This document shows, in pieces, positions 13,001 through 28,000 of a stretch of DNA of 64,000 bases; within the stretch, counting starts at the first letter, position 1; each line of letters opens with the position of its first letter. Made by a program: the position numbers and the translations under genes. Location: positions 72,315,618-72,379,617 of the forward strand of contig CM049317.1 in the NCBI GenBank assembly GCA_026874595.1. The letters run 5' to 3'. Source of the stretch: Sipunculus nudus (lineage: Eukaryota > Annelida > Sipuncula > Golfingiida > Sipunculidae). A model generated the notes under the pieces. That model had not been told where the DNA came from. It worked only from the letters and a program-made list of their open reading frames with translations, and did not search any database.

Positions 13001-16000
13001 TATAAAGGAATGAGTCATTACATTTAAACAATTTTCTCATGGTTATTACTGTATCATACTTTGTATTAATTTGATGCTGAGCTGCATGTTTTTGAAGGTG
13101 ATTGGTTGACCCCACCCCTGATCTACTGACGGACCAGTTCCCCTCCGACCCTCTGGCATGGGCTGATATCCTCTCTGCTGCATGATCAATCAACCACAAA
13201 TGATAATTACCTGTTCTACGCAAATTATATGCAAACTAGGAACCAAAGCAATCCTGCTGCCTGAGTTGATTAACAGCATGACATTAATTACAGAATCAGA
13301 AACGAAACCTCATTCCAAATATGATTATATTCCTGAATGTTAAATTTGCAGGCCTGACAATTTTGTCACTTCATGCAAATATTGGAGCACCAATATTAAT
13401 AATTTCCCATTAAGATATTGATCTTGTTTCTTATAGCCAGGGATTGTTTGTGGTCATTTAGATATTAAATAAAAGTCTGGAATAACTGAACAAGAACAAA
13501 AACTGTTGTCTTTGGAAGATTTTCACTGTAACCAGTGGTACACCAGACAAACAGAGCAACTAAGCAATCTGACATGCATAAAATGATCAAAGCTTTACTG
13601 TTACCATAATTTAAGATAAGAACAAAGGGAAATTTTGCAAATAAATCAAAGGTAGAAACCTTTTAATTTAAAAGTAAGTTTGACTTTGACCTATTGATTT
13701 GATTAGGGTGACTTTAGTTCTTAACTCAGTTGTTGGTGGTAAGAAAGGTGGGGGGGGGGGGGGAGATAGCAAAATCCATTGACAGATTAATATCTTTAAC
13801 ATCAAGTACATCTAATGTTGACCAGGAGAATCAAGTATATTCATACAGAATTCAGAGACTGCCCTGTGAACCTTACTTTATTTATAAATTATATTTTAGT
13901 TAAAGTACACTTTAAAAAAAATTGGATCCAGGACATAAAAATATTCAGATGGATGTATCGTCCATGTGTGTAATAAAATAATATCTGTCAGATGCGCTTT
14001 GTGCGACTGCAGCATTATTTATTCCTGGTTCCCAGTGATCTTGGGTGGTGGTGAATAGGAACTATGGGTAATGGTAAGGACATCTTGGTAGAACTATAAT
14101 TTGCCAGAGGGTGTCATAGCTGAATTTATGGTACACACACAGTCAGTCAACGCACCTCTCCAGTGTACAGTATGTGAATCCTAACCTGTCAGTACCCACA
14201 GGCTTACAGTGGTTGTATCATCATTTTAAGTGCTGTTTGATTATTGTGAACTGATTTACTGGTAAATTAAGATATCAGAAACAATATGTTTTAAGGCTTG
14301 TGATCCTGTTTAACAAAACTTCAAATATATGACCATCTTTACACAGGAAAAGACCAGTGCAAAATAGTCCATGAACTGTCTCATTCAATTATAAGAAAAA
14401 AATTATAAAATTATAATAAGGAGGATACTAACTGAGTGCTGCACATGTGGTATATAAAATATAAATTTGTCAGATTATTTCCACATGTAGTTAGACACTT
14501 AAAGCGTTTTACAAAGATCCAGTGCTGTGTTTATGTAACAGCACTTAAGTAGTCCTATTGTGAAAGAGTTGTCAAATAAACAGTCAAGCGACAGCAGGGT
14601 GTTCCCAAGGCAACAAGTCTGGTTGTCCAGGTTGGGCCTTGGCAACCAGCTTTGTTGCCATGGTATCCTATCTGCCCCTTTAGGTGCACTGGTTGCCAGG
14701 GTGACAGGTTGTGTGTGTACCAAGCATATCTGAGTCTGAAGGCCAGTGGGAATTTTTGTTTATCTTTTATGGATGTCCTACCTTTATTACTCACTGTAAA
14801 GGTAGAGTAAGTATTGAAAGGGACAGACCAGTTGATGTATATCTAAACTATAAAATCAATATCAAGAGTGTGTCTGAAGGGTTTGATAACATTATCTTTA
14901 TTTTGAAATTGTTAAATTTACTATTGTGAGCCTTCTTTTTTATGATTTATAATATTAGGTACATACTAGCATAGTACAGAAAGTTAATTGAAGGGTGCAT
15001 GTAATGAACAGACATTCCATGACACTGGCCTTCACACCTGGAGTGACCCCTGTCTGGCATCATTGTTAATGCGTTGGTAGGATCTAATTGCTAGCATTGC
15101 CTTGCAGCTTCATATCGTTTGTGGAATTCCAGGCATTTGAGGCATTGCTCTGCGCCCCAGATTCCATGTTCCATTTGGCCTTTGCATTGTTTGACAAGGC
15201 AGGGTCTGGATTCATATCCTTTGGTAAGACACGTGTGGGACTTTGTATTGTGTATGGCTTAATCTTATAAAACGTTAGCTTACCCCCTGCAGAGTTTTTG
15301 CGTGGCTTCAAAAGTCAGTTTTATTGCCATTTTTGTGCAGTTCCAGTGGTAATGTGGCACTAAAATCCAATTTAACTTCTTGTTGTAGTATTGTCATGTG
15401 ATACTAGTGGCACCTAAAGAAGGAAACTTACAATGTGTTCAGTACCAAAGTGTAACATGCCTTGTTATTACATCCTATTACTGATGGCCATTTAAAGATG
15501 ACTTAACATGTTTCCCACTGAAATGTGTTCAGCTTTCCTTTCTGTTTCTTTTACCTTTCTTTTTCTCTCTTTTTGAGTGGCAAATAAAATAATGAGACTC
15601 AAGTACTCAGGACCAAGTCACTTTTAATGTCCTATATTTTTGCATTGCTATCTTAGCGGGCTTTTTTAGAAGGTACCAGGACTCCTATCCACCTCCAATG
15701 TCAGTTTAACTTGTCTTACTTTTTCACCAGAGCTATCAACTATTTTAAAGATGTCTTCTATAATATATAGATTCTTCTCCCTCATGTTTCTATCTACAAC
15801 ACCAAGATAAATCTGAGAATAGGTTTTCCAGGAATGGAACTTGTTTGACTAGTTATTTTCTGCATTTGTGTACAGTCATAATTGGGATACACATCCACAT
15901 GCATACATGCACAAATTATGGAGAGTTAGAGTTCATCAAATATTTTCTCACAAACATATTTTACACATACATAGTCTGCTCTCTCTCTCTCTCTCTTTCT

Positions 16001-19000
16001 CTCTTTTTTTTTCTCTCTCTCCCTTTCTCAACCCTTTGTTTCTCTCTCCTTCTTCCTGTCAGTATCTCCCTCACACATACACATGCAATCATCAGGTGCT
16101 ATAAGTATAAGTTTTGCACCTGTCTCTGAGTACATATAAGTCCCTTGCCTGATGCTCACCACAGAAGCTCAAAGAAAACTAGGCCAGGTAAACAAGCAGT
16201 GACAAAGGACAAGCTGCACTCACTGACCTGCTCCTAATTTAACCTACCTGAGTGGAATAACATTCATTATCAGTGGTGGTTACCCGAGATTAAGAACAAT
16301 TTATCGAGGGGGAAATAACAAGAGTCCACACAGTCACAGCATCAGAGCAAAGTTTACATCACTTTCCAAACAAAACCTTGTAGTCTGTTAAAAAGGAGTT
16401 CACGTTTAATATTTACTAATATTTGTGTCCTATATGTGGGATTTGTGAATAGTATGCATACATATAGGTAGTATTAGGCACATGCAGTAAAAGCCACCAT
16501 TGTGACACTTAATTTGTTCCAGCTGAGTCTATAAATGTTTTCCTTAACTGCTTGAAATGACCATCTAGTGAACTTGTGCACTTTTGGTTGTATGAGTTTA
16601 CTGTATATTTATTTGATATGAACTGCTTCTATTTTTTTTAACTATACCAAGTGAGGCACTGATCAAGGGAGTGATTATTTATTTATTGTTCCCTTGGTAA
16701 GTACAAAAACACAGAAGATACCTCATCTCTACTTTACAATCAGTCAACTCCCAAAATTTGAATAAAACATGTTTTAGTGCCAGAACATGTACTAACAGTA
16801 AACCTCTCTGATAATTTCCCTGTTCTGTAGCTCAGAGATATTAATCAGTATATAACTTTTGTCTGTGTATGGATGGTGGAGCCCCCTTGTGTTATATGAC
16901 AAACATACTTTTAGATGGTGTTGGTGTGCAATTAACTTACTGGTAGTACAATTAATGATTAGTGTAGACAGTACATTGCATGCTCTTTTAGACAATTGCC
17001 TTTTATAAAGGTCATAGCATAGTTGTGCATGGCTAGGAAAATTAGTGTATTTTTTACTGGAGAATATGCCAAAATTGCCTGAAAACAGTGATAATGCCAC
17101 TTGAAATTATTGCCTTAAAGTCAACCTTATCCAGCTAAACTAGTGATTCCATATACATATGAAGCTAAAAAAAAGTTTTGAATTCCCATTTGTTACTATT
17201 TATTGGTACGTCTTGTGTAAAACAGAAATTTGCTACAGTCAATTTCACAACCAGCTCTTCAGACTGTTATTTCACAATCCAGATGCTGTGATTTTAAGAA
17301 TACTTCAACAGTATCATCACCCAAAACCAGACGTCTATCCATTTAGGCAGCCTAGAACATCCATTGTTCATTTGTTGGCTGTGACACCCAAATGAAGCGC
17401 AGGGAATATTTAAATGTGAGCCACACTAGTATATGAAATATTCAAATGTAGCACAATAACAAATTGTCATTAACATGATCATGTCAACCAGTGTCACAGT
17501 TTAGGTGATTATGAAGTCAACAGTCATTGGCCAAGATATTTCAGTTCACCCTCTGATAATAAGAACAAAACTATATTAGTGGAATCCCTTCTTCTTCCCC
17601 CACCCCTTCTCTCCCCTTATGTTTACCCTGAAAATACAATTTTAGCATCTTTTGATGTGCTGCTTTGGGTTTCTGTTGACTCCACTATACTTGGTCATTT
17701 CTTGATTTGAAGCTAGAAATGAGGTATGTGAGTGCTGTCTTTCGAAAAGTAAGCTGAAGTCCCATTGAGGTTCAAAAGTATATTAAGCAAAGTTTCATTT
17801 GTATTTTAGGTAAGTTCAGTGATCTTTTTTTCAGGCCATGGTATTTTATTTATGTAATATTGACTGTTAAATGTGGGTGGTGGTTTTCAGATATTTTCTA
17901 GTAGTAAACCACAGGTTGTTGCAGCCACAGATGAGGCAAAAATGGAATATTAATTTCTATTTATTTCTGAAAATTGTAAGATTTCATAAGATACCCAATA
18001 AAATGGAATTTGTCTGGACAGAACTCATTAAAAGCTTGTTCAGCAAGCTTTTAATAAATGCTAGCTGTTTTTACATCCATTCTTGTATTCTTCTAATGTA
18101 TATAAGGTTTCCACTTTCAGTTGTTATTTTGGTTTCAGGTGAATTTCACAAAACACAGATCTGATATTCATTTATTACAATTTTATGAAGGTCTTTGTTT
18201 TATATTAATCTAGACAGCTGAAAGGTTTAAGGTTAACCGTATAGACAATGAGGAGTGTCATTGTATTTCAGTGTAGTCCTAGTATGCACCCGGAAAATTG
18301 AGGCAATCAATCATGAAGCTTTAATATGTCTCACCCTTCCCAGCATGCACCATGAAAATTCAGCGAATCAGGAATCTCTTGATTTTTCAAACCCTTTCAA
18401 GCATGCTTCCTTATTTTTAGTTCTCTTTATTTACTTTATTAGGGACCCGTCACCCACAAATAATCATGCTTCACATTTTTTTGAAAGGATAATTCAACTT
18501 GTCAGTTCTTCTTGAAGTTCAGTCATGAACTTTATTCACAGGAAACTCTGTATTTTGATGTATATTGATGTTCAGGTTTCAGTTTCTGCATTACTTTAAG
18601 ATTCAGTTTCTGTATTATATCTGAATATTTGAATATGAAAGGTTAGTGTAGCTTGTATATGATGTCATGCAATCTTGTCTTTTGAAATTATGTTTAATCT
18701 GAGCTTAACTGATGTGATTCTATGATAAAAAAGATTTGAAATTTAAAATCTGTTGTGAAAATAACAATTACGTAGACATGCCTTGTGTCAGTGTTACCTA
18801 GCCATATGAACATGGAATAAGTGTTATTTTTGCAATTTTTAAGTAAGATGATGTAAAAATTATCACCCATTGTCAGATGATAAAGCTCTTTTCCAGTATC
18901 AGTAAATATAATATCATTATGTAGGGTATTAATGTTTTTCTTAAGTTTTTTTGCAAAAGATCAGATTTATATTTAACATTCACAAAAAACCAGGTGTGAT

Positions 19001-22000
19001 ATTAAATGAAATTGTTTTCTCTTACTTTGCAGAGGAGTTTGAACATGTGATTCGCCATACCATTGTCAACAACATAATACCCTTCAATTTCAATTGTGAC
19101 TTTATTAACTTGCACTTTGGGAGCAAGCGTCAGCGAAAAGTCAGCTATGCCGAGTTCACACAGCTGCTGCATGTAAGTATAATGTATACTTTGGTGTTAT
19201 ATTATAGTATTAGGGTATTACAACCTTTATGATTGGTGTCAATCAAAAGTTGTCAAGAAACTCTACAGTGGCCAAGCCTTGGAAATGCCCGTTATTGCTC
19301 TTGGAGTGTCAGGAATGATTCTAGCTATGTCCTTGGGGGTTCATTTTCCATATTTTCCTGTTTACATGAGGAACTGGATATTATTTTGCAAATGGTCTAT
19401 CACTGCACCATCTATTAGAAACTATGCCAGTTTACCAGGCCCGTATCAACTAGTAGTATGGAAAGCTTGTCCTGCACAAACCCCTTTGAAATTATGCAGA
19501 CCTGTCATAACAAGAATAAGTAGTTTATATGCTTGTCAATTGTTTACAAATCAAATACTGTATATTCTCTTTCTATAGCTGTGGCTTATGTTAGAAACTA
19601 GTGCTGTAAAACCTTCAAATTTTTCGCTCAACTCACACTGTGAATTTAATTAGATGATTCTCTAGAAGTATTGTTTACCTGTGCTGTGTTTTAAGTCAGT
19701 ATCTAATACAGTCAGTGATCAGTCGGTGTTTAAATATGTTAAGGCTGGAATGCTCGCCAGGATACTATATTTTCATTTATTCAGAGCAACTTTTCTGTCA
19801 CTTGATTGTCTCAGTAAACTAGTGACACAAGTTTGATGTAGATTTTCACTTCGCAATACATAGGTAATAATCTTGCTGGTGTTCCATCCTTTTGGTATTT
19901 TCTGACTAAATCCAGTAAATTTTGTGATTAACTTGTGAGACAAAAAGTTTTAATAGAACAAGTACAGGGACAGCTCCTGGTTGTTCAGTCACTGGGAAAA
20001 TGTTGCTGTTATTATAACAAGTCTCCTCTGTAAAAATCTCTCAATAAAAGATGTATCAGGTTAACTAATTTTTCAAAAGGGCACACATGTGCCCTTCTGT
20101 TATTGAAATATAGAAAGATTGCCATAAAAAAGTAGATCATTTTAAACCTTAACATAAAAAAAAGATATTTATTGAATGGACTTAGCTGTTTTAACCATAG
20201 TTATGATATTAAAAGTAATCAAGGTACAACAAATTGAGAATCATTTTTCTATGAAGTTGAATATGACAATTGACTGTCATATTTTGGATTATTTGTCTCA
20301 TGCAAATTATGTGCCAGCTAAGACATTATTATTCAATCAGTAGTTGGAGGAATGGTTCCTGCAACCTTTGGCCTAGAACTTTTTATACTCTCTCTTGTAT
20401 AAAAAAAAATAACCCGAAAACATGCTGACATGGGCACTGGTAGAGACTAAATGTGTTCTGTTTGGCAGAGCTCTGCCAAAGTATGCAAATTTTGTGCTTG
20501 TCAGATGATTGACAGTTACAATGTCAACAGTCACCTGATTGGTTGCTCGTAAGTCCATTGCTTATGATTGTTCATTGAATGAATATGCAATTAAGGTCAC
20601 ATAAAGTTCTTGAAGAATGAAGAATGTCTTCTACACGGACCATTACACAAAGCACTCCAAGTTTGCAGCTCATCTGTTTTTTGGATTGTAGGACTTCCAT
20701 GAAGAACATGCTCTGCAGGCATTTCGTCGGATGGACAAGAACGATCGTGGATTCATCACCCCATTGGAGTTTTATGACATCATGGTCACACTAAAGGGTC
20801 ATCTGCTCACAGACTTTGTCAAAGAAAACTTAGTACATGTAAGTTCAAGGCACAGCACACTGACTTAGCAACAGTAACAGTTTATCTGGTCTCCTGTAGT
20901 TGCTCTAAAATACATCTCATGATTCAAATATGATAAAAAAAAAACCTCACATGCACAACAACCTCAGACAAGGAGAAGAAACAAGGAAGAATTAACACAG
21001 GAACACTGGTTTGAAGCTTGGAAAAAAATTGATCTTTAAAGTTGTGCAGTACAGCCGCCTGTGACAGACCTGTAACTCAAACAAATCTATTTAATTGCTC
21101 TTTCTTGTTTGTGCTACAGCCCCCTGAGGCAGAGAGTTTACTCTGTAAAGTTTGGTCAAATTTGACCAATGTGGTTCAGACCATGATATTTGGGTTAAGT
21201 GTGAGTACATGCAACAACCTCTACATGTTATGCATAACACAGATGTGTTGACTCAGTTGATATATCAAAAGTAAACTTGATGTGTATGAAAATATTTGCA
21301 TTTACTCGCAAGGAACCATATAATTGTTACCTCCATTGGCTTTTGTTTATAGCCTGGCAGGGCATGCTGGGAAGGCTAAGGAAGGGCTGTTCTTATGCAA
21401 CATCATGGGGATCTTTGAGGGAACCACAATTTAGTGGGTATTTTTAGGTAATTTACATAAATCTCCCTTTTAATTTGTATCAATGTATGTGATTCCTGAA
21501 TTTGCATGTGATTCTCATTTTGGGCTGTGTTGAATCGTAGGGGAAACTCTCCCCCTCAGGTGTTTGGACTCCATTCCTGATTGGAGTCTGAATATTCTGC
21601 CTATATGACCACCAGGTGGCATGTGCGCTGTATTTTTGTTTGCACCACTGATGTCGCCTGGTGCATGCTTATTTCCACTTGTTAATAAGAGTTAACAAAT
21701 GGTTTTAAAACAAAATATTTGATGTGACTAGGTCCCTTAAACTTAAAGGACATGTCTCCAGCAACATAAACATTACATAGCACCTACACCACCTGGCAGC
21801 CATAGTTACCATGCAAGTGCTACGCTCTTTACACAGCCTACTTCCTATATGGTAAGCGCTGTTTGTTATGACTTCGTATCCTGAATTGCTGCATCAGAGG
21901 GGAGCACTGTATTTTTGTCCAATCAGATGAGACCTTGTACTGGAAGACACGGCCAAGCGAGGAATACAAGGAGCCAATCATGTTCATTTTGTTTTAAGTG

Positions 22001-25000
22001 ACAGCTCATTGCCCTGGTAACCATCTCAACAGGCCACAGGCTTAAAGAGAATTGCCCCAGACGTGGTTTGCTTAGGGCCTTGGCCACATAGGATGCCCGG
22101 CTGGTGAGTTGTAATTCAAACGAAACCTAACAACAAAGGCTGCGTGCACACCTCGCTAGCTGGTTTCATTTCTGCAGACACCAGACACATGGCCACAGTC
22201 ATACTGTCAGAATCGAATCGGTTGATGATGCGAGAATGCAGAGGGTGCAATTAAAATTCAAACGTAAACGGCGCTTGAAGCGCAGCTGTGGGTGGAGCCA
22301 GGATGCCTGTCGAGTGTTTGTTTATTGGCCTCTGGTTGGCTGCTTGTCACATCATATGCAAGTTTTGTTCATTGGACAACGAACCCCCTTCTGGTGTCAA
22401 AATATATCATAAACGTTCAATGCTGGCAGCGTGAAAATCAGTTGCTTCTTTAGAAGCGAAAGCTTTCCGCTGCTTCGGGAGCGTATGCAAGTGCTCACAT
22501 CAAGATTTTTCAAGCTTTCAACCAATGTTCTTGCCCTTGCTTGTCTTACATGCACTTGATGAATCTCTGGTCACACAAGCATCGCCTGTGCTTAGTCAAC
22601 TGTTTACTGGCACTCAGAATCATAACAATGGATAATAAGGTGAATTTGAAATATTAGGTCCATGTGCTAGGATGGGACTAGTAGAGTGATATAATACACA
22701 TGTTGTTGCAAATGTTCATGTACCTTTCATTTCATGTATTCTATTTTACTTTATCATTTAATATTTAAGTAGTGAAATTAAAGGAACTAAGATGTTCTTT
22801 TAATTTATTTGGATCTGTTGAATAGAATTTATGGCATGAAAAGTTAGTGAATTTAGTTGTTATGCCACACCTTGAGATTTCATGTACAGGGGGTTAAATT
22901 TTGAACTATATCAACAATATTGCCTGTCTTACTTTTATCTTACTTTTTCATGAGTGTGCTTGACAGCCTGAAAAATGAAGGAAACCATTATGGAAGCTTT
23001 AATTTTTAGCTCAGCTGACTGTAGGTGAACTGAGGTATAGGAATGGCGCTTTGTCCGTCATCTGTCTGGTCGTCCGTTAGCAGGGCACAAATCGTAACTG
23101 CTGGGCGTAGAAACTTCTAAGTGAAAGTCCAGGGTAGTCAATAAAAAATCTCCTTGGAAACCTGAAATTAGGTCACTGTGACCTATATCCTCCGAGCTTT
23201 GGGGCTTGAAAGTACCCCCCCCCCCTCCCAGAATAAACAAAAATTTGATACAAAACCTCCCAATATCTTGATAATGAATGCATGGATTGTCATGAATTTT
23301 GTCTTGAATATTGACCATGACTAGTTTTGTCAGTTCCTGAAATGTGGTGGGGCCACCTGCATTTTTCCTATTTTAATGATAATTTATCTATTTTTGATTT
23401 TTCTCAGATCGCTGGAGGTGAGAAGGCTCATCAAGTGAGTTACCCGTATTTCACTGCTTTTATCTCTCTACTTAACAACATGGAACTCATGAAAAAAATC
23501 TACACCACACTGACCCTGGGTAGCAACACCACAGAGGTCACTAAAGGTGGGTCAAGGTCATTTAGGTCGTGTGGAAATATGTCATTGATAGTTAAAATAG
23601 CATTTGCAACAAGTATGCAAGTTTTTGTTGCAAATTAAAATGTAAAATACGTGTATATGTAAAGCTGTTTTGTTTAATCTGGAAGCATGTGCAGTAGTAG
23701 CAATGTATAATCGTTCACTAATTGAGCAGAATTTTAGAAAAAAATATTGTGCTTCAGGTCTTTCTCTGTACAAATTACATGTGTCACTGTTCTTGTCTTA
23801 AATTACTTAAATAAATGTGACATGTAAAAGTCTTCCTTCTGTTTTATATGTTGTATTGATCATTGTGGCAGCTTTTATGAAAATTAATGTAGTTCAGTTC
23901 ATATCTCTGTTACCTGAAATGCCTCAGTATTTTAATCCCATTAATTGGATTAACATGGGCTCATTGCCAGAAATAATATTTTGCTAGGATCTACTCTTTA
24001 ACTCGGATGTGAGCAGCTGGAACCTCGGATATCTATCTAACACAAATGTGAGTCTGAATGGTTCAGATTCAGATATTAACTGATATGCAAAAGTAATTTT
24101 ACAGTATGACATGCAAATTCACAACAGAAAACACCTTTCTGATTTCAGAGGAATTTCTACATGAAGCCCAGAAGTTTACACAAGTCACACCCATGGAAAT
24201 AGACATCTTGTACCAACTTGTCAGTGTCAAACATCAAACCGGGTAAGTTTTGTTGGAAATTAGCAACTTTTACCACACAAACTAATTAAAAGAATACAAA
24301 TAACTTGACTGGCAGATAAGGTCAGAAAGTCATGCAATTTATATTGAATATTTACTGTCTTATGACTTTTTAGCTCAGCTGACTATAAGTCATCTGAGCT
24401 ATAGTTGTGGTCCTTTGTGCGTTGTCAACAGGGCACATTTTGAAACCGTTGAACCTATGAATCCAAAATTAAGCATACAGTAAGATGTCCCCAAAATCTA
24501 CCATACCAACAATTGGGCGACTAGGACTTCTTCCTTTGAAAAATTAAGGAAAAACCTCCGTTTTCCATAAAAAAGCAATGTAACACTTCAAGGCTGCCTA
24601 ATATAAAAACCACTGGACTTTTTTTGATTATATTTAGTATTCATATTCTTCCATACATTTTCTATTAACATACCAAACATTAGGTCAGTATTGAGTTTTG
24701 TTTTGAAGTTATGGGTCCAAATTTAATGCAATTTTTTAAAAATCAGGAAATATATTAACTCACTTTACATGAGAATTGCTGAAGATGGAGACTCTTTTTC
24801 AGGGATATAACTTTTTATTAAATCAAGATTCAATTGTTAACCCAAAATTAGATATGAATTTTGCAAATTTTTTTAAGTTATTAGCATAAATAAAAAATCA
24901 ATACCTTAAATTTTGTCCAACTTTGGCTACGGCACATTTTATCCCCTGTAAGCACTGTTGATTTAATTTCACAGCATATATACATAAGGATTTAATCTTA

Positions 25001-28000
25001 TAAAATCTGAAATTTCAAAGGGATTGATTGAAAAGAGAAGCTTTTATTCAAGTTTTTATACACCATGTCAAGTGTTGTTTACATCAGGCCCACCTAGTAG
25101 TACAGCCTTCACTTGTGTTATCTAACACTCTACAGGCAGCTTGCCTTGGCTCAGCTTGGCCACTACAAGCAGGCTTCCCCTCTACCCTGCACTCCACCCC
25201 CTCCCCGAACTAGTGCATAAACTAGATGAATGTTATAATTTTCTGTATTTGATTCATTCTTATCCTAGGCAGTGCTACATTTTAGATTTTGTATTGTACC
25301 ACCAGGGTTACAATGATTAAAGTGCACATTTAATTGTGTCCACGAAGTGGTGTATTGGTATATGAAAGTGTGGATGTTCATCAGATAAGTAATTCTTTAC
25401 TTCAGAAGAGTAAAAACTTCACAAGTGTGAAATTGACTATTAATTCCAGTAAAAAATTATAGCTAAGATAGTAATTAGCAATATGATATTGTTTGTCCCT
25501 CATTCAACTAACGGTGTGTATACTTTATTTGAAAAGATGGTTTTATTTTATCAGATTTACTGAATCTTTTATTTCAGTGAATAAAATTAAGCATGTACTA
25601 AAAACTCTAATGTACAAAACTTTTTAACAGGGATTCAGGGAATAATCTTGATGATGCCATTGATGCCATGTTGTGGCATTATTTTCTTATAAATTCAGTT
25701 TAAACATTTGTGGTTTAAAAATAATAAAATATATGTGTATGCATAATATGACCCAATATGAGCTACACTCTGGATAAATAATGATTGCAACTTAGAATTC
25801 TGATATTTTAACTTATATTTTCAGATTTTTAGCTCAGCTGACTATAAGTCATCTGAGCTATAGTCATGGTCCTTTGTCCGTCGTCCGTCCGTCCGGCTGT
25901 CCGTCCGTTAACAGGGCACGTTTTAAAACTGTTGGACCTACGAATCTAAAATTCTGCATACCATTAGATGTCCCCAAAATCTCCTACCATACCAAAAATT
26001 GGGTCATTAGAACTTTGTTCCTTCGAGATATTAAGGAAAAACCTCCGTTTTCCATAAAAAAGCCATTGTTACACTTCAAGGCTGCCTAATATCAAAACCA
26101 CTGATCTGTTTTTTATCAGATTTAGTATTCATATTCTTCCATACATTTTCTGTGCACATACCAAAGATTAAGACAGTATTGGGTATTATTTTGAAGTTAT
26201 AGGCCCAAATATAATGCAATTTTTTAAAAATCAGGAAATATATTTGCTCATTTAACATGAGAATTGCTGAAGCTGGAGACTTTTTTTCAGGAATATAACT
26301 TTATTTAATCAAGATTCAATTGTTTACCCAAAATTAGATCTGAATTTTGAAAATTGTTCAAGTTATTAGCATAAATAAAACATCAATACCTTTAATTTTG
26401 TCCAAATTTGGCAGTGGCACGTTTTTTCCCTGTAAGTACTGTTGATTTTATTTTCACAGTACATATACATAAGGATTTAATCTTTTAAAATCTGAAATTT
26501 CAAAGAAATTGTTTGAAAAGAGTAGCTTTTATTCAAGTTTTCATACACCATGTCAAGTGTTGTTTACATCTGGCCCACCTAGTAGTACAGCCTTCACTTG
26601 CATTATGTAACCCACCCCAGGCAGCTTGCCTTGGCCCAGCTTGGCCACTACTAGCAGGCTTCCCCTCTGCCCTGCACTCACCCCCCCCCCCCCAGCTGGT
26701 GCATAAACTAGATGAATGTTATAATTTTCTGTATTTTATTTTATTCTTGGACATGCTACATTTTAGATTTTGTATTGTACCACCAGGGTTACAATGATTA
26801 AAGTGCACATTTAATTGTGTCCACAAAGTGATGTATTGCTATGAAAGTGTGGATGTTCATCAGATAAGTAATGCTTTACTTCAGAAGAGTAAAACTTCAC
26901 CAGGTGTGAAATTGACTATTAATTCCAGTAATTAATTATAGCTGAGATTGTAATTAGCATAATGATATTGTTTGTCCCTCATTCAACCAACAGTGTGTAT
27001 TCTTTATTTGAAAAGATGTTTTTATTTTATCAAATGTACTGAATCTTTTATTTTATTTCGGTGAATAAAATTAAGCATGTACTGAAAACTCCAATGTGCA
27101 AAACGTTTTAATAGGGATTCAAGGAATAATTTTGTAGATGCCATGTTGTTATATATAAACTTAAATGCATTATTCCCTTGAAAGTGAAATGAAGGTATTA
27201 GTCCTTTCTGTCCACTTGCCTGTCCATCTGCAAATTTTTCATATGCATCACAGTATCTCAAAACTTTTACTGTTTTTCTTCATGACAGTCTTGTCAGAGT
27301 ATTAGTTTGCAATCAAATATTGAGAACTTTACTATAACCAAGAGGCCCCTTTCCTCTTAGCTTCGCATATGCTTATATAAATAAAAAACATTACAATAGA
27401 ATATTTTTCATATTTTGCATTTGCAAAAATTTCAAACTTAAGCTGGTTGTCGTGACCCATGGGTCTTTGTTTATATTCTGGATTCTCAACATCATTGTTT
27501 GGCTAAAACTGAATAAATACCAGACATGGTGCGAATACTTGGCAAATGTATATGAATATGAATATGAATATGTACTCCATTATAAAATTTCTTGCATAAA
27601 AATGGGAATTCAGGTAAAAATGAAAGTATTTGAATACCAGTGCAAATACTTTCAAAATGTATTCAAGGAATGCATTCATGAATATATTCTATAATATTAT
27701 TTTAATAATCATTTCAGTTATATTTTATTAAAAAAATCATATGATTCTCTTATTATTTTTAATAAAAATTATTTTTGGCACAATATTTGTTATTAAATTT
27801 TAGTAAATTGTTTAACTGTTTATCTTAATGTGCTGCTTATCAGTTATATGGCCAAGTCAAAATCTGTATGACAGTGGCACTCCATTTGTTAATAAAATAA
27901 ATGAAATCAATCTCTTCCCTGTCTCCAAAGAAACTATCAAAATCATACATAAGCTTAACACTAACAACTCATAATACAGCTTATATTTATTTCCACACAA

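Noticed and set aside
15845-16129. Two overlapping Ser/Leu-rich frames
   Set aside because: They are translations of the CT-rich tract at 15977-16045.
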